Shown piece after piece: positions 7,301-13,495 of a stretch of DNA of 13,570 bases. The notes under the pieces were generated by a model. That model worked only from the letters and a program-made list of their open reading frames with translations, was not told where the DNA came from and made no database searches. Within the stretch, counting starts at the first letter, position 1, and each line of letters opens with the position of its first letter. A program made the position numbers and the translations under genes. Source of the DNA: an uncultured Verrucomicrobiota bacterium (GTDB lineage: Bacteria > Verrucomicrobiota > Verrucomicrobiia > Limisphaerales > JADLHS01); NCBI GenBank assembly GCA_937894935.1, contig CALAYC010000338.1:1-13570 (forward strand), read 5' to 3'.

Positions 7301-7492
7301 AATGGTGTTATTCAGCACGTGCCCCATGTGGAGCATGCCCGTGACGTTCGGCGGCGGAATGACAATGGAATACGCCGGGCGTTTTTCACTGACGCGCGCC
7401 GGGTCGGCGGTGAAGCAACCCTGCTTCAGCCAGAAGTCATACCATTTATCTTCGACGGACTGCGGTTCGTAGGCTTTGGGAATCTCAGACAT
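4382..7492 (-). CDS. valS: Valyl-tRNA synthetase with three insertions
   Basis: ValRS attaches valine to tRNA-Val in the cytoplasm and hydrolyses mischarged threonine. The 1036-residue protein has the class I signatures HMGH (55-58, the HIGH motif) and KMSKT (674-678). It also has the editing-domain motif ATTRPET (266-272 region), IQDWCISRQLWWGH before the catalytic domain closes, DVLDTWFSS, and a C-terminal coiled coil (about 965-1036). It is longer than the usual 880-950 residues because of three insertions: an acidic Ser/Asp/Glu-rich loop (about 220-260) before the editing domain, an 18-residue stretch encoded by a palindromic element (437-454), and about 65-70 extra residues of low G+C (within 495-585) between HRIPVW and DPDVLDTW. 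The usual zinc-knuckle cysteines are absent (SQRA replaces CxxC). The reading frame is intact and all catalytic signatures are present, so the gene appears functional. The start at 7492 has no Shine-Dalgarno sequence and lies 8 nt from a large inverted repeat. Confidence 0.97.
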   Translation of the reverse strand: MSEIPKAYEPQSVEDKWYDFWLKQGCFTADPARVSEKRPAYSIVIPPPNVTGMLHMGHVLNNTIQDILARKARMDGKEVLWLPGTDHAGIATQVMVEKQLKKEEKKSRYDIGREEFLKRVWAWKEKHGGIIINQLKKLGCSCDWTRERFTMDPEYSRCVQKVFVELYKKGLIYRGKRMVNWCPATQTALSDEEVEMKPQKGFMYHFRVEAVEKDGMPVKGVSGRCLTPTGAQTGDTSASDSKPDEEAASKGGPEIDSEGRVWLTIATTRPETIPGDTAVAVNPKDTRYAHLIGKYVVRPLPAELPREQKLIPIIGDEHVDFEFGTGVLKVTPAHDKADFEIGQRHSLPILEVIRPDGVMSDAAGADLRELDRFKARKVAEEKLTELGVLVEAKPYENNVGFSQRAGVPIEPRLSRQWFLKYPAVEQAKACVAKDDEVGLAVPSEPRRATECAPYQKMRFHPQRWAKVYDHWLTNIQDWCISRQLWWGHRIPVWTKRVRLSNQSLSGILEEIKSTKYQADFKKDASGKPSGLIDFRFIRLSDGKELANSSYEAIVEFVGSTEADYEIRIAADFDNVGRWFDAHGFTQDPDVLDTWFSSWLWPFATMGWPESTETLKKFYPTTDLVTGPDIIFFWVARMIMAGYEFMGEPKFGLPDAKPFKNVYFTGIIRDKQGRKMSKTLGNSPDPLDLIAKYGADALRFGTMRSAPLGQDVLFDEKDVELGRNFCNKLWNACRFRQMQGGEVQGEINAELLTTDDKWILLKLNGAIREITDALNSYNFSVAVQALYRFFWNEYCDWYIEASKAVFFGTDEKRKANTLAVIDFVLSHTLRLFHPFLPFITEELWHGMGYAMDMPEQQGGKTIMNAPWPKPFDQDFRDHYGLDDCYLEFATQKYEVVTQGRNLRRIGNIQAGKKVKFVLKPSREVLPHDAEVIKILLNAEAIEINEGYAAKKGTPTAHTPFGELFLPLEGLIDVAAEKARLTKELEKIKVEIGKVEQKLANPNFTQKVPAEVLRDHEQRLVDWKAKLEHVQAALEGLG
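5738..6010 (-). other. Low-G+C insertion region inside valS (residues 495-585)
   Basis: Between HRIPVWT and QDPDVLDTWFSS typical bacterial ValRS has roughly 20-30 residues; here there are 91. A hand count over 5761-6000 gives 103 G+C of 240 (43%), visibly below the flanking valS sequence. The encoded stretch is lysine- and serine-rich with no zinc-binding cysteines (for example SGILEEIKSTKYQADFKK). I recall that ValRS of planctomycetes and relatives also carry an extended segment here, so it may be lineage-typical rather than recently acquired. Confidence 0.6.
6130..6185. repeat. Palindromic repeat-like element inserted in frame within valS
   Basis: The outer ends form a perfect 8-bp inverted repeat (GGTAGGGC / GCCCTACC). 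Inside lie two adjacent hairpins: GGCGCGCA / TGCGCGCC with a 6-nt loop, here read on the minus strand, and GGCTCGCTG / CAGCGAGCC with a 4-nt loop. The whole could fold as a cruciform or cloverleaf-like RNA. The 54 bp from 6131 to 6184 are exactly 18 codons of valS and encode VGLAVPSEPRRATECAPY (residues 437-454). Comparison with the usual family sequence, in which a short loop leads directly into MRFHPQRW-like residues, shows these are extra. The element is open in the used frame in both orientations. It resembles palindromic repeats I associate with Verrucomicrobia genomes; other copies could not be sought outside this window, and none was seen inside it. Confidence 0.8.
6713..6835 (-). other. 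Acidic insertion loop of ValRS (residues 220-260)
   Basis: About 40 residues, starting GVSGRCLTPTGAQTGDTSAS and continuing with Asp/Glu/Ser/Lys-rich sequence, lie between the strand FRVEAV and the editing-domain motif WLTIATTRPET, where other ValRS proteins have only a few residues. Its first part (6806-6835) is an imperfect inverted repeat: GGTCGGAGTG and CACTCACACC pair at 8 of 10 positions around a 10-nt spacer. The 30 bp equal 10 codons. This may be a degraded palindromic insertion or simply a variable loop. Confidence 0.45.
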
Positions 7493-7500
7493 AGTTTTGA

Positions 7501-7565
7501 ACCGCAGAGGCGCTGAAGCGCAGAGATAAATCCTTCAGAACTCTGCGCCTCTGCGTCTCCGCGGT
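7501..7565. repeat. Long imperfect inverted repeat in the cimA-valS gap
   Basis: The arms 7501-7525 and 7541-7565 pair at 21 of 25 positions around a 15-nt loop. Each arm is made of degenerate 8-bp units: CGCAGAGG, CGCTGAAG, CGCAGAGA on the left and CTCTGCGC, CTCTGCGT, CTCCGCGG on the right. The structure starts 4 bp beyond the cimA stop and ends 8 nt before the valS start, filling nearly the whole 77-bp gap. As RNA it could stall transcription, mark a processing site or mask valS initiation. There is no run of T after it in the direction of transcription, so a simple intrinsic terminator is unlikely. I recall CTCTGCG-type repeats as common in environmental bacterial genomes, which would make it a dispersed element. 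Confidence 0.8.
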
Positions 7566-7569
7566 GAAA

Positions 7570-9132
7570 TCATTTCTTCAACAACGCGTACTCCAATGAA
7601 TCCACCAGCGCTTGCAGACTGGCTTCGATGATATTCTCACTGACACCGACTGTGCCCCATTCGCGTTTGCCGTCACTCGAGGTGATGAGCACGCGCGTTT
7701 TGGCAGCAGTGCCCGTCGTGCCGTTGATAATACGCACCTTGTAGTCGGTGAGTTGAATGTTCTTCAGTTTCGGAAAGAAACTCGCCAGCGCCCGACGCAA
7801 CGCCCCATCCAACGCGTTCACCGGACCATCTCCTTCCGCGACCGTGTGCGCCACCCGGTCCCCCACTCGCACGCGCACTGTGGCTTCGCAAATGGATGTC
7901 TTTTGATCACCGCGCATGGAAACGTGATACGTATCCACCGTGAACAAAAGTTCCGGATTGTGATCCAGGATGCCGCGAATGAGCAACGCCAGCGACGCTT
8001 CCGCTGCTTCGTATTCGTAACCGTTGGCCTCAAGTTCCTTTACTTTCGCAGTAATCGCACGCGTCTCCGGCGCATCCGGCGAAAGTTTGAAACCCAGCTC
8101 TTTCGCCTTCATCAAAATATTCGTGCGGCCCGACATGTCGCTCACGAGCACGCGACGAAAGTTTCCCACCGCTTCCGGATTGATGTGCTCATAACTCCGC
8201 GCCACGCGTTCGATCGCATGAACGTGCATTCCGCCCTTATGCGCAAACGCCGTCTGCCCCACCCACGGCGCGCGCACGTCGTGACGGATATTCGCCACTT
8301 CATTCACGAATTCAGAAAGTTCTTTCAGCTTCGGCAAGGACTTCGCCGGCACGCATCGCTTGCCCATCTTCAATTCCAACGTCGGGATTACGCTGATGAG
8401 ATTGCAATTACCCGTGCGTTCGCCAAAACCGTTGATTGTTCCCTGCACTTGGGTCGCGCCCGCTTCCACGGCAGCGATGGCATTGGCCACACCGAAGCCA
8501 CAGTCGTTATGCGAGTGAATGCCAATCGGACAGTTCAACCTGGACTTCGCAAGCGCGACCGTCTTCGCAACCTCGCTCGGCAAACGACCGCCATTGGTAT
8601 CGCACAAAACAATCGCATCGGCGCCGGCTGCTTCCGCCGCCAGCCACGTGGCGAGCGCGTATTCCGGTTCGTCGGCGTAACCGTCGAAACTGTGTTCCGC
8701 ATCGTAAATCACTTTTTTACCGTGATCCTTCAGATAGCGGATCGTGTCGCGGATCATCGCGAGATTTTCCTCCGGTTTAGCGCGCAACACTTCAGTGACG
8801 TGCAACAACCACGTCTTGCCCACGATGGTCACGACCGGCGTCTTCGCTTCGAGAATCAGGCGCATCAACTCGTCCTGTTCCACGGCGACACCTTTGCGTC
8901 GCGTCATGCTGAATGCCGCGATTTGAGCATTCTTCCACTTCCGTTTGGCGGCCTGTTTGAAGAACTCCAAATCCTTGGGATTGCTGCCCGGCCAACCGCC
9001 TTCAATATATTGAACCCCAAACGAATCGAGCTTCTCGGCAATGCGGAGCTTGTCCACGGCCGAGAAATTGATGCCTTCGCCCTGCGCACCATCGCGCAGA
9101 GTCGTATCGTAGATTTCGACTTGAGGTTTCAT
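7570..9132 (-). CDS. cimA: (R)-Citramalate synthase
   Basis: CimA condenses pyruvate with acetyl-CoA to (R)-citramalate, which opens the threonine-independent route to 2-oxobutanoate and isoleucine. The 520-residue protein begins with the aldolase-type barrel of the isopropylmalate synthase superfamily. It has DTTLRDGAQGEG (9-20), the CimA-type stretch GGWPGSNPKD (45-54), the metal-binding H206-S-H208-N-D and GFGERTGNCNL further on. The C-terminal part (about 395-515) fits the LeuA-type dimer or allosteric domain, where isoleucine usually acts as feedback inhibitor. The GGWPGSNPKD and GEGINFS features favour CimA over LeuA or homocitrate synthase. The ATG at 9132 is the natural start, because the first barrel strand begins at once. 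It is divergent from the WecA-like gene and followed by valS after a 77-bp gap filled by an inverted repeat. Confidence 0.93.
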   Translation of the reverse strand: MKPQVEIYDTTLRDGAQGEGINFSAVDKLRIAEKLDSFGVQYIEGGWPGSNPKDLEFFKQAAKRKWKNAQIAAFSMTRRKGVAVEQDELMRLILEAKTPVVTIVGKTWLLHVTEVLRAKPEENLAMIRDTIRYLKDHGKKVIYDAEHSFDGYADEPEYALATWLAAEAAGADAIVLCDTNGGRLPSEVAKTVALAKSRLNCPIGIHSHNDCGFGVANAIAAVEAGATQVQGTINGFGERTGNCNLISVIPTLELKMGKRCVPAKSLPKLKELSEFVNEVANIRHDVRAPWVGQTAFAHKGGMHVHAIERVARSYEHINPEAVGNFRRVLVSDMSGRTNILMKAKELGFKLSPDAPETRAITAKVKELEANGYEYEAAEASLALLIRGILDHNPELLFTVDTYHVSMRGDQKTSICEATVRVRVGDRVAHTVAEGDGPVNALDGALRRALASFFPKLKNIQLTDYKVRIINGTTGTAAKTRVLITSSDGKREWGTVGVSENIIEASLQALVDSLEYALLKK

Positions 9133-9140
9133 GACTTAAC

Positions 9141-9152
9141 CCGCTTAAGCGG
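9141..9152. promoter_or_regulatory. 12-bp perfect palindrome upstream of cimA
   Basis: CCGCTTAAGCGG is a perfect palindrome 8 bp before the cimA start codon, in the divergent cimA/WecA-like gap. It could be an operator half-site pair or fold in the cimA leader. No function is demonstrated. Confidence 0.35.
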
Positions 9153-9174
9153 ACGCATAGGTGTATCGGAAAAC

Positions 9175-9199
9175 CGGATTGCTGGCAAATTGCAATCCG
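9175..9199. promoter_or_regulatory. 8-9-8 inverted repeat in the divergent region
   Basis: CGGATTGC and GCAATCCG are perfect inverted arms separated by 9 bp, near the middle of the 98-bp gap between the divergent genes. The spacing (arm centres 17 bp apart) is roughly that of two turns of helix, as for a dimeric repressor; an RNA hairpin in the WecA-like leader is the alternative. On the minus strand a TTGCCA lies within it, 17 bp before TACACC, a weak candidate promoter for cimA. Confidence 0.35.
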
Positions 9200-9230
9200 C
9201 AGCCACTCTGGCACACTGTCCCGGCAATCA

Positions 9231-10223
9231 ATGTCGCTGTCGTTTCCCTGCAATATCTATCTCGCCGCCTTTTTCAGCGCGCTGGCCACTTCCTTCGCCG
9301 CCCTGCCCGTCTGGCGTTGGTGGTGCGAACGCGTTGGGCTCGTAGATGACCCCGGCCATCGCAAAATCCACGACACTCCAATTCCATTGGCGGGCGGTCT
9401 GGCCGTATTAACCGGATTACTCGCTCCGCTTGCCGTCGCGATTTGCGTCCTGAAACTCCGGTTGCTCGGTGAAAGCAGCGCCGATCCGCTCATTCACGGA
9501 CTGGGAAAACGCGCACTGCAATTGAGCGCCATCGCCTTCGGCGCTGCTGGAATGACGATTCTTGGTTTACTCGACGACAAACTGGAACTGCGTCCTGCCA
9601 CTAAATTCCTCGGACAGGTATTCGTCGCCGGAATCGTAGCCGCAGCCGGCGTGCGAATCACTCTGTTTGTGCCGAGCGCGCCGTTCAGTTACGTCGTTAC
9701 GATTCTTTGGCTGCTGACCATCATCAACGCATTCAACTTCATGGACAATATGAACGGTCTCTGCAGCGGACTGGGCTTAATCGGCGCGGGGTTGTTCGGA
9801 TGGATTGCTGCATTGCATGGGCAATATCTTGTTGCCGCGCTGGCGTTTTTGATGTGTGGAGCGCTGGCCGGTTTTCTGCCGCATAATTTTCCCAAAGCCC
9901 GCGCGTTCCTCGGCGATTCCGGCAGTCACCTTGTCGGATATCTGCTGGCGGTGATGGCCATTCTCCCGCATTTCCACACCGAAGATCATCCGCATAAGTT
10001 CGCGGTTTTAATTCCGCTGTTCATTCTGGCCGTGCCGCTGGGGGATTTAATTTGGGTCGTCATCTTACGCACCAAAGCGGGAAAACCGTTTTACATCGGC
10101 GACACAAACCATTTATCGCATCGCCTCGTGCGTCTCGGCTTGAGCAATACCGCGGCGGTTATGCTCATCTGGCTGTTGGCAGCCGGTATCGGCGTCACCG
10201 CTCTCTTAACGCTGGGTCGATAA
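9231..10223 (+). CDS. WecA/TagO-type polyprenyl-phosphate sugar-1-phosphate transferase
   Basis: This 330-residue polytopic membrane protein belongs to the MraY/WecA superfamily (glycosyltransferase family 4). Such enzymes transfer a UDP-activated N-acetylhexosamine 1-phosphate to undecaprenyl phosphate on the cytoplasmic face and start a surface glycan. The signatures are in order: GLVDDPGHRKIHDTPIPLAG (36-55), G112-L-L-D115-D116-K (the DD motif), NAFNFMDNMNGL (166-177, catalytic D172), FLGDSGS (226-232) and the cytoplasmic DTNHLSHRLVRLGL near the C-terminus. The DDPGHRKIHDTPIP and DNMNGL motifs fit WecA/TagO better than MraY. The exact sugar is not knowable here, and no glycan cluster adjoins it. 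The ATG at 9231 gives a sensible first membrane helix; its Shine-Dalgarno sequence is poor. Confidence 0.92.
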   Translation: MSLSFPCNIYLAAFFSALATSFAALPVWRWWCERVGLVDDPGHRKIHDTPIPLAGGLAVLTGLLAPLAVAICVLKLRLLGESSADPLIHGLGKRALQLSAIAFGAAGMTILGLLDDKLELRPATKFLGQVFVAGIVAAAGVRITLFVPSAPFSYVVTILWLLTIINAFNFMDNMNGLCSGLGLIGAGLFGWIAALHGQYLVAALAFLMCGALAGFLPHNFPKARAFLGDSGSHLVGYLLAVMAILPHFHTEDHPHKFAVLIPLFILAVPLGDLIWVVILRTKAGKPFYIGDTNHLSHRLVRLGLSNTAAVMLIWLLAAGIGVTALLTLGR

Positions 10224-10277
10224 TTGCAACTTCAGCAAAAAGTTTCCGTTGCATCGAAACATTCTGATGTCGTCGCG

Positions 10278-10339
10278 TTGATTCACTGGAAATTCCGAAA
10301 ATCATTATTAGTTTAAATCGGAACCCATCGCGGTTATAA
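10278..10339 (+). promoter_or_regulatory. AT-rich probable promoter zone of the secreted-protein gene
   Basis: The 154-bp gap holds an AT-rich stretch (10299-10317) between 6-bp inverted arms TTCCGA (10293-10298) and TCGGAA (10318-10323), and a TATAAA at 10334-10339. A TTGATT (10278-10283) is present but not at consensus spacing from a clear -10 box. This is the likely promoter region, with exact boxes undecided. Confidence 0.3.
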
Positions 10340-10377
10340 AACATCAAAAGCTTGGGGGCGCATTACTAACGGAAATC

Positions 10378-12444
10378 GTGTCGCATATCAAAAAACAGTT
10401 CAGCCTGATCAATCGTTTATGCGCTCTGCTGTTGCTTTGCCTCATCGCGCTCCCCGGCGCGGCAGAGATTACCTTTTCACTCAGCATCATCCGTGAGACT
10501 AAACCCGCCTACGAATCCGACTATGGCCCACCACGATTTCGTGCCGCCGTCTGGTTGAGCGACACCAACGAGCCGCTCAGCTATCATCGGGTTGAAGCAC
10601 CGGACGAAATTTGCAGCGCCAATTTCGGCACTAATAGCGATTACAGCAGTCTGGTTTTTTACGATGCTCAACAACTTTTCTATTCGCTGACCAACGGAAA
10701 TTGGAAGCTCTGGCTGAATCGCGAAACAGACGAAGAGGCGTATTACGAATTCACCATTACGTCCGCAGCTCTCGCGACGAATCTACTGCCGGAGGTTTAC
10801 ATCACATCGCCGCCGAATGGCGGATTCAACATTTCGACTAACCCCGCTTATACGTGGATCGGGCCGACCGATTTCGACGAGATCATCGTCGGTGTGCGCG
10901 GAATGAACAACGCCACGCTGCCCGCCACAAAAACGAAATGGTTCAACGGCCCGACTTTGACGCCCGGAACGAACTTCTTTTTGGTGTCGTATTTTCGCGA
11001 AGTCACCGAAGAATTCACCATCAGCACTCCGACTAACGATGTGCTGGGCGAACTGACAAATTGGAACATCGGATTCGTTGTGCTGCGATCCAGCGCCGAG
11101 TCGGGCTTTCTCACGGAAGGCTTACCGTTCTCGCCTCTCGCCGAAGCCCTCGATTGTCCGGAGTTGATTTGGGAAACCTTTGGCGATGCGGAGTGGTTCG
11201 GGCAAACTGCGAATGTCACCGACGGCGTGGATGCCGCTCAAAGTGGCGTAATTCCCGACAATGGCTACAGCCGTTTGCGCACCGTGATTTACGGAACGAA
11301 CACCATTCGTTTTCGCTGGCGCACGGATTGCGAAGCGTTCGCGGACTACGTGGAATTCAGTGACAACGGAAATTACGTCACCGACCTCACCGGCACAACC
11401 GTCTGGCAGGAATACATTTATCAGATTACCGACAATCAACCCCACGTCCTGGAATGGACTTACTACAAAGATGTCTCTTATGCCGAAGGTGCCGACGCGG
11501 CTTTTCTTGATCAAGTGCGACTCAGCGCGGACATCCTGCCCGTTGGCCCAAGCGTCGAATTCAATCTCACGCTGAGTCGCGAACAAAAACCAGCACATGA
11601 CGATTACGCACCGAACGCACTATTTTTCTCCGCGCGACCTTCCTTGAGCGCCACGAATCCTCCGATGAGTTATCACGAAGTGCGTTCTCCGGGCGGCGCG
11701 TTCAAAGCCACGTTCGGCCCGACCAATACCACCGTTGCCGCGACGCCGTTCCTCGATTTCGATGCGCTCCGCTACGAATTGACGAATGGCGTCTGGATTC
11801 TGCGTCTCGACCGTGGCACTCCGCAGGAACAGTTTTATACCTTTCGCCTCAATGCCCCAACGCTTACGTCGAACGATCTCGGCGGCATTACCATCACACA
11901 ACCGACCAACGATGCCGTCGAAGTGCTGCCCTACACGAGTTTCGCGTGGACGGAAAACCTCTGGGCAGCCGATGAACTCGCCGTGCGTGCGTATCAAATT
12001 CGCGAGGCTGAGCCGTTTTTCTATGCAACGGAATCTTTATCCCCGACCAGTCTCACAAACTGGATTGGGCAACCACCTCTTGCTTCGGGGACAAATTTCT
12101 TCGAAGTGCGTTCCACGCGCGCAGTAATCGAAGGTTTCGACACTACTGCGCCTTTCATCGGATGGAGTCTGGGCGAAGTTCAGTTTGAAACATTGACCAC
12201 TGCGAGCTTTGTCGTCGCCAGCGCGCAACCGGTTGAATTACTCGACGCACAAATCGTCAGCGGCGAATTTCAGTTTCAGTTCCTTTCCCAATTCGGTTTC
12301 ACCAACCTCGTTCAATCCTGCACGAATCTGATTCAAGGCGACTGGATCACGCGCACCAACGTTCCCGGTGATGGCGAACTCAAGACCATCCTTTTGCCCA
12401 TCGGCTCCGAGCCGGAAGAATATTTCCGCGTCATCACGCAATAA
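10378..12444 (+). CDS. Secreted protein with a duplicated ~200-residue module around a beta-sandwich domain
   Basis: The protein has 688 residues. The start is a GTG with GGA about 5 nt upstream, followed by a clear signal peptide (1-29, cleavage near PGAA|E). Residues about 31-228 and 393-600 are related to each other. Matching pairs include SYHRVEAP (68-75) with SYHEVRSP (431-438), LTNGNWKLWLNR with LTNGVWILRLDR (TNG at 105-107 and 469-471), and PGTNFF with SGTNFF (G197 and G571). Between them (about 265-390) lies a domain of the pattern QSGVIPDNGYSRLRT ... FRWRTDCEAFADYVEFS ... GADAAFLDQVRLS, typical of jelly-roll/beta-sandwich domains in verrucomicrobial exported proteins. The last ~70 residues, ending in EEYFRVITQ, resemble the C-terminal piece of many such proteins. 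Asn and Thr are abundant. The function is unknown; binding of a polysaccharide or surface is only a guess. It is convergent with the EamA gene, 21 bp away. Confidence 0.85.
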   Translation: MSHIKKQFSLINRLCALLLLCLIALPGAAEITFSLSIIRETKPAYESDYGPPRFRAAVWLSDTNEPLSYHRVEAPDEICSANFGTNSDYSSLVFYDAQQLFYSLTNGNWKLWLNRETDEEAYYEFTITSAALATNLLPEVYITSPPNGGFNISTNPAYTWIGPTDFDEIIVGVRGMNNATLPATKTKWFNGPTLTPGTNFFLVSYFREVTEEFTISTPTNDVLGELTNWNIGFVVLRSSAESGFLTEGLPFSPLAEALDCPELIWETFGDAEWFGQTANVTDGVDAAQSGVIPDNGYSRLRTVIYGTNTIRFRWRTDCEAFADYVEFSDNGNYVTDLTGTTVWQEYIYQITDNQPHVLEWTYYKDVSYAEGADAAFLDQVRLSADILPVGPSVEFNLTLSREQKPAHDDYAPNALFFSARPSLSATNPPMSYHEVRSPGGAFKATFGPTNTTVAATPFLDFDALRYELTNGVWILRLDRGTPQEQFYTFRLNAPTLTSNDLGGITITQPTNDAVEVLPYTSFAWTENLWAADELAVRAYQIREAEPFFYATESLSPTSLTNWIGQPPLASGTNFFEVRSTRAVIEGFDTTAPFIGWSLGEVQFETLTTASFVVASAQPVELLDAQIVSGEFQFQFLSQFGFTNLVQSCTNLIQGDWITRTNVPGDGELKTILLPIGSEPEEYFRVITQ

Positions 12445-12451
12445 TGCGTGA
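12434..12451. terminator. Hairpin between convergent genes
   Basis: TCACGCA-ATAA-TGCGTGA is a perfect 7-bp stem with a 4-nt loop. It spans the stop codon of the secreted-protein gene and lies 14 bp beyond the stop of the EamA gene, so it could act in both directions. No T-run follows on either strand, which weakens the case. Confidence 0.3.
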
Positions 12452-12465
12452 CGGCTCTGCCCGTT

Positions 12466-13371
12466 TCATCCCAACACGGTCAGCACAATCCCGACAATGA
12501 TTCCGAGCACCGCTATCGTTTTCCCCCAATCCGCTCGCTCCTGAAATAACCACAGTCCACCCAGAAACGCCACCAGCGTGCTGCCACGTCGCAAACTCAT
12601 CACCACTGCCACCAACGCATCCGGCACAGCCAATGCACTGAAATAGATGTAATCCGCAACCAACAGTGCAATCGCAATGCTTGGAATGCTCCAGCGCCAG
12701 GTGAATTCATTCCGCGGCCACCAACGCCGTTGCCAGCCGATCATAAAAGGCGTGAAGAACACGAGCAGATAAATCGAAAACCACGCTTGCACCGTCGGCA
12801 CCGAAAATCTCGCCCGCCCCAGCAGATAGCGATCATACAAAGCGCTCGAAGCACCGAGAATAGTTCCCGCGATGAGAAACCAGATCCATTTGTTGCGATG
12901 GAAATGAATGCCTTCGCCGCGACCGGCAATCGAAAGTCCGATGAATGCCGCTATTGTTGTAAGCACGCCCAACAGTTCCAGCCATGTCAATCGTTCACCC
13001 AAAATCAAAACGGCTCCCAGCAACACCACGATCGGACTGGTTGCGCGAATTGGCGAGCCGAGCGATAAAGGCAGATGTTTAAGCCCGAAATAAGTGAAGA
13101 TCCACGACATCGCGACGATGGCTGACTTCAAAGCCAATTGCGCGTGTTGAAATCCATTCAAACGCTCCGTCACCAGCGACGCCGGCAGTTTTCCTGGAAG
13201 AATGAAATCTGTTGCCAGCAATCCGCCCCAGACCATTGCACCCGTCAACGTGCTGAAAAACAGGACCGGCAATACTGCGTTGTTCCGAATCGCATGCTTG
13301 GTGCAAAGCTCGTAAATACCGAGGCACACCGCAGATAGCAGCGCGAGCACAACCCAATTCGTCATCACCAT
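12466..13371 (-). CDS. EamA-family (drug/metabolite transporter superfamily) membrane protein
   Basis: The protein has about 301 residues and roughly ten hydrophobic segments arranged as two similar halves, as expected of EamA transporters. The first half ends with the typical LGERLTWLELLGVLTTIAAFIGL and the second with LFQERADWGKTIAVLGIIVGI. Conserved small and aromatic residues (MSWIFTYFGLKHLPLSLGSPI; IYFSALAVPDALVAVVMSLR) match the family. Substrates vary widely (amino acids, nucleosides, metabolites), so none is assigned. Start choice: a TTG at 13386 is possible, but the ATG at 13371 or the one at 13365 sits directly before the first helix (TNWVVLALLSA) and is preferred. It converges with the secreted-protein gene and is divergent from the tRNA. 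Confidence 0.88.
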   Translation of the reverse strand: MVMTNWVVLALLSAVCLGIYELCTKHAIRNNAVLPVLFFSTLTGAMVWGGLLATDFILPGKLPASLVTERLNGFQHAQLALKSAIVAMSWIFTYFGLKHLPLSLGSPIRATSPIVVLLGAVLILGERLTWLELLGVLTTIAAFIGLSIAGRGEGIHFHRNKWIWFLIAGTILGASSALYDRYLLGRARFSVPTVQAWFSIYLLVFFTPFMIGWQRRWWPRNEFTWRWSIPSIAIALLVADYIYFSALAVPDALVAVVMSLRRGSTLVAFLGGLWLFQERADWGKTIAVLGIIVGIVLTVLG

Positions 13372-13453
13372 CCCATTCTGGAGCAATGACCCCGCAAACG
13401 CAGGCCTGTTCTGGCGTGAAAGTAAGAAAGCTGCAACAACCTGAGATTTTTTC

Positions 13454-13481
13454 GTGACAGTGAGAAGACATTCCCTACAAT
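13454..13481 (+). promoter_or_regulatory. Sigma-70-type promoter of the tRNA-Glu gene
   Basis: GTGACA (13454-13459) and TACAAT (13476-13481) are separated by 16 bp. Transcription would begin about 13488, a few bases before the mature tRNA 5' end at 13496. Both boxes are close to consensus. Confidence 0.5.
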
Positions 13482-13495
13482 GCCCGCCCTTCGAC

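Noticed and set aside
7493..7569. T-box or amino-acid attenuator leader before valS
   Set aside because: No T-box consensus, specifier loop, leader peptide or terminator T-run is visible; the gap is only 77 bp and is filled by a simple inverted repeat.
7612..9345. A 577-codon open frame on the plus strand opposite cimA
   Set aside because: It is a reading-frame shadow of a clear, full-length cimA. Its protein is rich in Arg/His with no recognisable motif, as expected from antisense of G+C-rich coding DNA.
10224..10377. Intrinsic terminator after the WecA-like gene (GTTTC/GAAAC near 10240)
   Set aside because: The stem is only 5 bp with a 9-nt loop and no T-run follows.
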